64,000 bases of DNA from Apoderus coryli (lineage: Eukaryota > Arthropoda > Insecta > Coleoptera > Attelabidae), in NCBI GenBank assembly GCA_911728435.2, contig OU452201.1:11160001-11224000 (forward strand), read 5' to 3'. Below the pieces are notes generated by a model, which worked only from the letters and a program-made list of their open reading frames with translations, was not told where the DNA came from and did no database searches. Shown piece by piece: positions 60,189 to 64,000 of the stretch; within the stretch, counting starts at the first letter, position 1; each line of letters opens with the position of its first letter. The position numbers and the translations under genes are program-made.

Positions 60189-60750
60189 ACTACTTAATTT
60201 AAATCAAATTTATGAGCACGTTAGAAATATTTTTAATCATGCATTAAACACCTCATAACCTTAAAATTTGAAACAAAATTTTGCAACATTAAAAGTTTAA
60301 TTTAAAATCAAAAACAGTTCTGGGCTTAATATCGAAAATACTGTTAGATAATTAATGTATTGACATACAACAGCAAAAATTTAATACTCTTTTCTAAATT
60401 TTCAATATCAAATCAAATTTGAATCGTGACATTTTTTTAAGTGATTGGTTGACAGATGATAGACTTTATCCTTCTACAAAAACTCAGATAAGACGGGCTA
60501 ATGCGACCTGATCACTTACTGCTGACCTCACTTGTATTTTTTGCGTGACAGACAGATGAGAGATGAGTAAAAATTGCTGAACTTCGCGTAACGCGCAGTA
60601 GGTAGCCTATTAACGAGAATTCTTAACCAAATCTGGCAACTTTTAAAATGTTAATTAATAATTAATACCTACGTAATTACTTTAAAGAATGATAAATATA
60701 TAAATAATTTTATCTTTTATCAATTACATTTATTAATAATTATTCAGATC
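60189..60750. promoter_or_regulatory. Head-to-head intergenic region, likely bidirectional promoter
   Basis: 562 bp separate the divergent TIMM44 ATG and the first visible ATG of the supervillin-like gene. It is AT-rich with a slightly GC-richer patch at about 60490-60600 (including CGCGTAACGCGC). No TATA box could be assigned. An alternative is that the downstream gene has 5' exons elsewhere, since TTATTCAG just before 60748 could be a splice acceptor. Confidence 0.45.
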
Positions 60751-61672
60751 ATGAGTTTGACCAATTTAGTAAAAAATTTATTACATAGTTCTGTGAATGA
60801 ACTAAGTTTTTTTGAAAATTATTGTAATAGCCCTCGAAGCTTAAAGAGGCTAGATAACAGTAATGAGGCTAGAATTCAAAAAACCAAGAACGTAATAGTC
60901 TGGAGAATTATAAATGAAGAATTGAAAGAAATAGAACCAAATCAAGTTGGAATTTTCTTCAGTGAGGAAACGTATATTATTCAGTGGGATGTTGCAGTTG
61001 ACGATGCAAGTAAAGTAGAAACGTTAATATACTATTGGCGTGGTAAAAACGCGACTAAAGGATATTCTCCACTACCTGCTCATTTAGATGAACATACACC
61101 AGTTGAAAGAATATGGCAATGGAGTGAACCAGCAAATTTATTCCATATTTTCTCAAAATATATGACTGTATTTGAAGGAAAAAGTGATGACTTTGATCCA
61201 ACATGTCCTCGTTTGTTTATTATTTTAGGAGAGCTTGAACCTGAGGTACATTTGTTTGAAATTCCACTTTATAAACGAAATTTACGAGGAAAAGGCATAT
61301 TTTTATTAGTTCACCCAGCTTCTAAGAGGTTTATTTATTGGTACGGTAAAGTTGCCCACAAATTTTTGAAGGACTTTAAACCACATGAAGCTTTGGAATC
61401 GTATGTAGATACCTGGATAAATTTTAAAGTAGAACATTTGGAAGAAGGTAATGAAAATGATATTGTTCTACGTACATTAAGAGGTGATTTGGAAGATTAT
61501 CACAAGATCGATACCGATTGCATCGTTTGTAATTTATCGCCCAGACTGTTTTATTTAAATTCTATTGGTGGAGAATTTACAGCGAGTGAGATCCAATATG
61601 AATTACAACATAAAGGAGTACCAGCAAGTTTTCCTTTCACCCAAAATCAGTTATATTCGGCAAACAAACCAG
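60751..61672 (+). CDS. Supervillin-like, first visible coding exon
   Basis: Donor CCAG|GTACAT. Without splicing, the frame would run on into the inserted transposon for about 28 codons and stop at 61758, so that tail is transposon sequence and not part of the family protein. Confidence 0.85.
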
Positions 61673-64000
61673 GTACATACAGGGTGTCCTATGGTGGCAA
61701 CCCATTAGATTATTTCAGAAACTACTTCGATTTGAATTTTGAAAATTTCAGTGTCTAAATTGTCAAATATGCTCTACTCAAATAATATAATAGCAACGGT
61801 ATAGCACTTCCGGTTATACGGGAAGTTGATGGCAACTTTCTTATTTTAAATGGAACACCCTATATATTATTACATTTTTGGCTTCTAAATAAGATTTCAG
61901 ACATATTTCATGTATCATGTCCTATACCTAACATCAGTCGTTTTTGACTTATATCAAGATTTATGTCAAAATTTACAGTTTAGGGCTCCATAAAAATTCC
62001 GTTTTTTCCTTGTAAATCTGCATTTCATAATTATTTTGCAGGTATTTTCTTATCAGGTGGGATCTTCTTTTTCGAACTGACAAGACATTTTCTGATTCGT
62101 TTATACAGGGTGGTCAAAAAATTATATTGAAAACGGTTTAAGAAAAACAGTTGAAAGTCAATTTTTTCAAATGGAATGGGTATATTATTATTATTTTATC
62201 TTCCTTAGCATTAAAAAATAATGCAATTTTGTAATAGGTAATCATTTTCTAAAATGCATAGTTTTCGAAATATCGTCATTTAAAATTTTTCTACAGCGCT
62301 TACCGTTGTCTATCTGGAAGCTAGCTAATGAATTTAGTCAGCCATGAAATTATTGTCATTTTAACGTCAAACTAAACGTCAAATTAATAAAATTGAAAAA
62401 TACTTATTGATATTATAAATTTATTATTAATTCATGGAGAATAAAATAAAGTGATTAATATCACCTGTAGAGTATTTAACGAGAGAAACCCCCATTTGCT
62501 AACGATGACTAGAGAAATTAGGAAGAATTTTGAGAAATCATTTAGAGCAGGATGGGAGGTACACAAATCAAGTATTACAACGAACTAAGATTAAAATTTA
62601 AAATAATACAGCAGAAATGAACAGAAGATTAAACTAAATAAATTTTCAACTAAAAAAAGTTAAGCAACTAACGATAACAAAACTAATTTAATTGTTCGAT
62701 ATGATCCCCATTTAGTCTTAACTAAATTAATTAGCTATCTTCCAGAGAGACAAAAGTAGGCGCTGCAGAAAAATTTAAAATGACGATATTTCGAAAACTA
62801 TGTGTAATATATTAAAGATATTAACATAAGTACATAAACATCTCAAGTGTACGGACCTGTATATTTTGTTATCTGTATGGATAGTTTTTATATATACAAC
62901 TGTAGATAAATAAATCTGTATAGTTTGGGGAAAAGGATGTATAGTTTTGTTGGATTATTGTAAATGATATTCATTACCAGAATATAGTTATTAAATTGGT
63001 TAACGTTTTTCATTTATTATATTTACGCTTTTACGTAAATATATTACATTGGCGACGAGGATGGATATTGTTAGGGGAGGAATAATGTAATATATTAAAG
63101 ATATTAACATAAGTACATAAACATCTCAAGTGTACGGACCTGTATATTTTGTTATCTGTATGGATAGATTTATTTATCTACAGTTGTATATACAAAAACT
63201 ATCCATACAGATAACAAAATATACAGGTCCGTACACTTGAGATGTTTATGTACTTATGTTAATATCTTTAATATATTACACTATGCATTTTAGAAAATGA
63301 TAACCTATAACAAAATTGCATTATTTTTTAATTCTAAGGAAGATAAAATAATAATAAGATACCCATTCCATTTGAAAAAATTGACTTTCAACTGTTTTTC
63401 TTGAACCGTTTTCAATATAATTTTTTGACCACCCTGTATAAACGAATCAGAAAATGTCTTGTCAGTTCGAAAAAGAAGATCCCACCTGATAAGAAAATGC
63501 CTGCAAAATAATTATTAAATACTGATTTACAAGGAAAAAACGGCATTCTTATGGAGCCCTAAACTGTCAATTTTGACATAAATCTTGATATAAGTCAAAA
63601 ACGACTGACGTTAGGTATAGGACATGGTACATGAAATATGTCTGAAATCTTATTTAGAATCCAAAAATGTAATAATATATAGGGTGTTCCATTTAAAATA
63701 AGAAAGTTGCCATCAACTTCCGGTATAACCGGAAGTGCTATGCCGTTGCTATTATATTATTTGAGTAGAGCATATTTGACAATATAGACACTGAAATTTT
63801 CAAAATTCAATTCGAAGTAGTTTCTGAAATAATCTAATGGGTTGCCACCGTAGGACACCCTGTATACCATTAAAAAAATAAAATAATAATTAATATTATG
63901 AAACAAGACACTCTTTTTCAGCATTTTTTCTGTTAGATAATGGGGCAGACATTTGGCTGTGGGAAAGTTTAGTGCCAACATGTTTTGATTCAGAACTTTA
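60751..64000 (+). CDS. Supervillin-like protein, gelsolin repeats (runs off the window)
   Basis: Exons 60751-61672 (307 codons plus one base) and 63922-64000+ join in phase 1. The product matches the C-terminal gelsolin-repeat region of supervillins: WRIINEELKEIEPNQVGIFF, ETYIIQWDV, LIYYWRGKNAT (repeat core), then SPRLFYLNSIGGEFTASEI, LYSANKP and across the intron AFFLLDNGADIWLWES. Supervillins are membrane-associated actin/myosin II regulators. The headpiece expected at the C-terminus would be outside the window. The short N-terminus before the first repeat means either a short supervillin-like paralogue starting at 60751 or an internal exon of a longer gene. Confidence 0.85.
61680..63862 (+). 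mobile_element. Non-autonomous DD41D-family copy B in the supervillin-like intron
   Basis: Same ends and arms as copy A (CAGGGTGTCC...GGACACCCTG), flanked by TA (61678-61679, 63863-63864). The centre keeps only a stub of the transposase start (about 62450-62600) and is otherwise deleted. The right arm is split by an LTR-derived insertion at 62803-63280. It inserted six bases after the 5' splice site. Confidence 0.93.
62803..63280 (+). mobile_element. Rearranged LTR-retrotransposon insertion
   Basis: Flanked by the 5-bp duplication CTATG (62798-62802, 63281-63285). It consists of one complete 246-bp LTR (62803-63048, TGTAATATATT...TATTACA); a 37-bp internal remnant with a TGGCGACGAGGATGG primer-binding-site-like start (63050) and a purine-rich TTAGGGGAGGAATAA stretch (63071-63085); the first 82 bp of the second LTR (63086-63167); and then an inverted copy of the LTR 5' part (63168-63280). 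No gag/pol. Confidence 0.9.
63865..63921 (+). other. Remaining original intron of the supervillin-like gene
   Basis: 57 bp between the transposon and the acceptor. Together with the 5 bp and TA on the left they make an ancestral intron of about 64 bp. Confidence 0.75.
63922..64000 (+). CDS. Supervillin-like, second exon (partial at window end)
   Basis: Acceptor CTCTTTTTCAG, phase 1. It encodes AFFLLDNGADIWLWESLVP, which continues the repeat exactly where the first exon stops. Confidence 0.85.

Noticed and set aside
61673..61758. C-terminal extension of the supervillin-like frame
   Set aside because: It is the terminal repeat of the inserted transposon. The same peptide appears from the other end of the element on the - strand (63757-63981).
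1..64000. CRISPR arrays, tRNA or rRNA genes, bacterial operons
   Set aside because: No regularly spaced repeats, cloverleaf with box A/B or rRNA-like block was seen. The sequence is clearly eukaryotic.

Overview
The window is AT-rich eukaryotic DNA with spliceosomal introns (GT...AG), long introns and many decayed transposons. The protein-coding genes and the mobile elements (DD34D and DD41D mariners, piggyBac, hAT, non-LTR retrotransposons ending in TTA/AAT tails) point to an insect nuclear genome. I cannot name the order or species from the sequence.

Layout. (1) 138-13786, + strand: the 3' part of a multi-exon gene for a Thr/Pro-rich protein. Its exons are nearly all in phase 0 and it has two candidate terminal exons. 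Its introns hold a non-LTR fragment and two transposons with very long inverted repeats (4123-5955 and about 10429-12450). (2) 13787-35453: a gene-poor interval of about 21 kb made of transposon relics. These include a TA-flanked MITE with an inner palindrome, a non-LTR fragment, a mariner whose two halves face opposite ways, a piggyBac relic with a DD41D element nested in it, further inverted-repeat elements and an hAT derivative. (3) 35454-48103, + strand: an ETS transcription factor of the SPDEF/Ets98B type (PNT plus ETS domains, 4 coding exons, 581 aa as assembled), with an internally deleted hAT in one intron. (4) 48104-57746: relics, chiefly a non-LTR retrotransposon on the - strand that was hit by an hAT MITE and lies against a 2.67-kb DD41D transposon with arms of about 670 bp. 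(5) 57747-60188, - strand: the complete TIMM44 gene (3 coding exons, 419 aa). One of its introns carries a hammerhead ribozyme on the opposite strand and an hAT MITE. (6) 60751-64000, + strand: a supervillin-like gene (gelsolin repeats), head-to-head with TIMM44 and cut by the window end. Its first intron, originally about 64 bp, has taken up a 2.18-kb DD41D-family element, which itself holds a rearranged LTR-retrotransposon insertion.

The genes shown do not form a pathway. TIMM44 tethers mtHsp70 to the mitochondrial import channel, the supervillin-like protein is cytoskeletal, and the ETS factor is nuclear. The most unusual items are the complete type I hammerhead ribozyme at 58743-58797, enclosed by a perfect 15-bp inverted repeat; the LTR insertion whose two outer ends are both the same LTR end (62803-63280); and four hAT derivatives with 8-bp target duplications, each carrying its own private subterminal palindrome.
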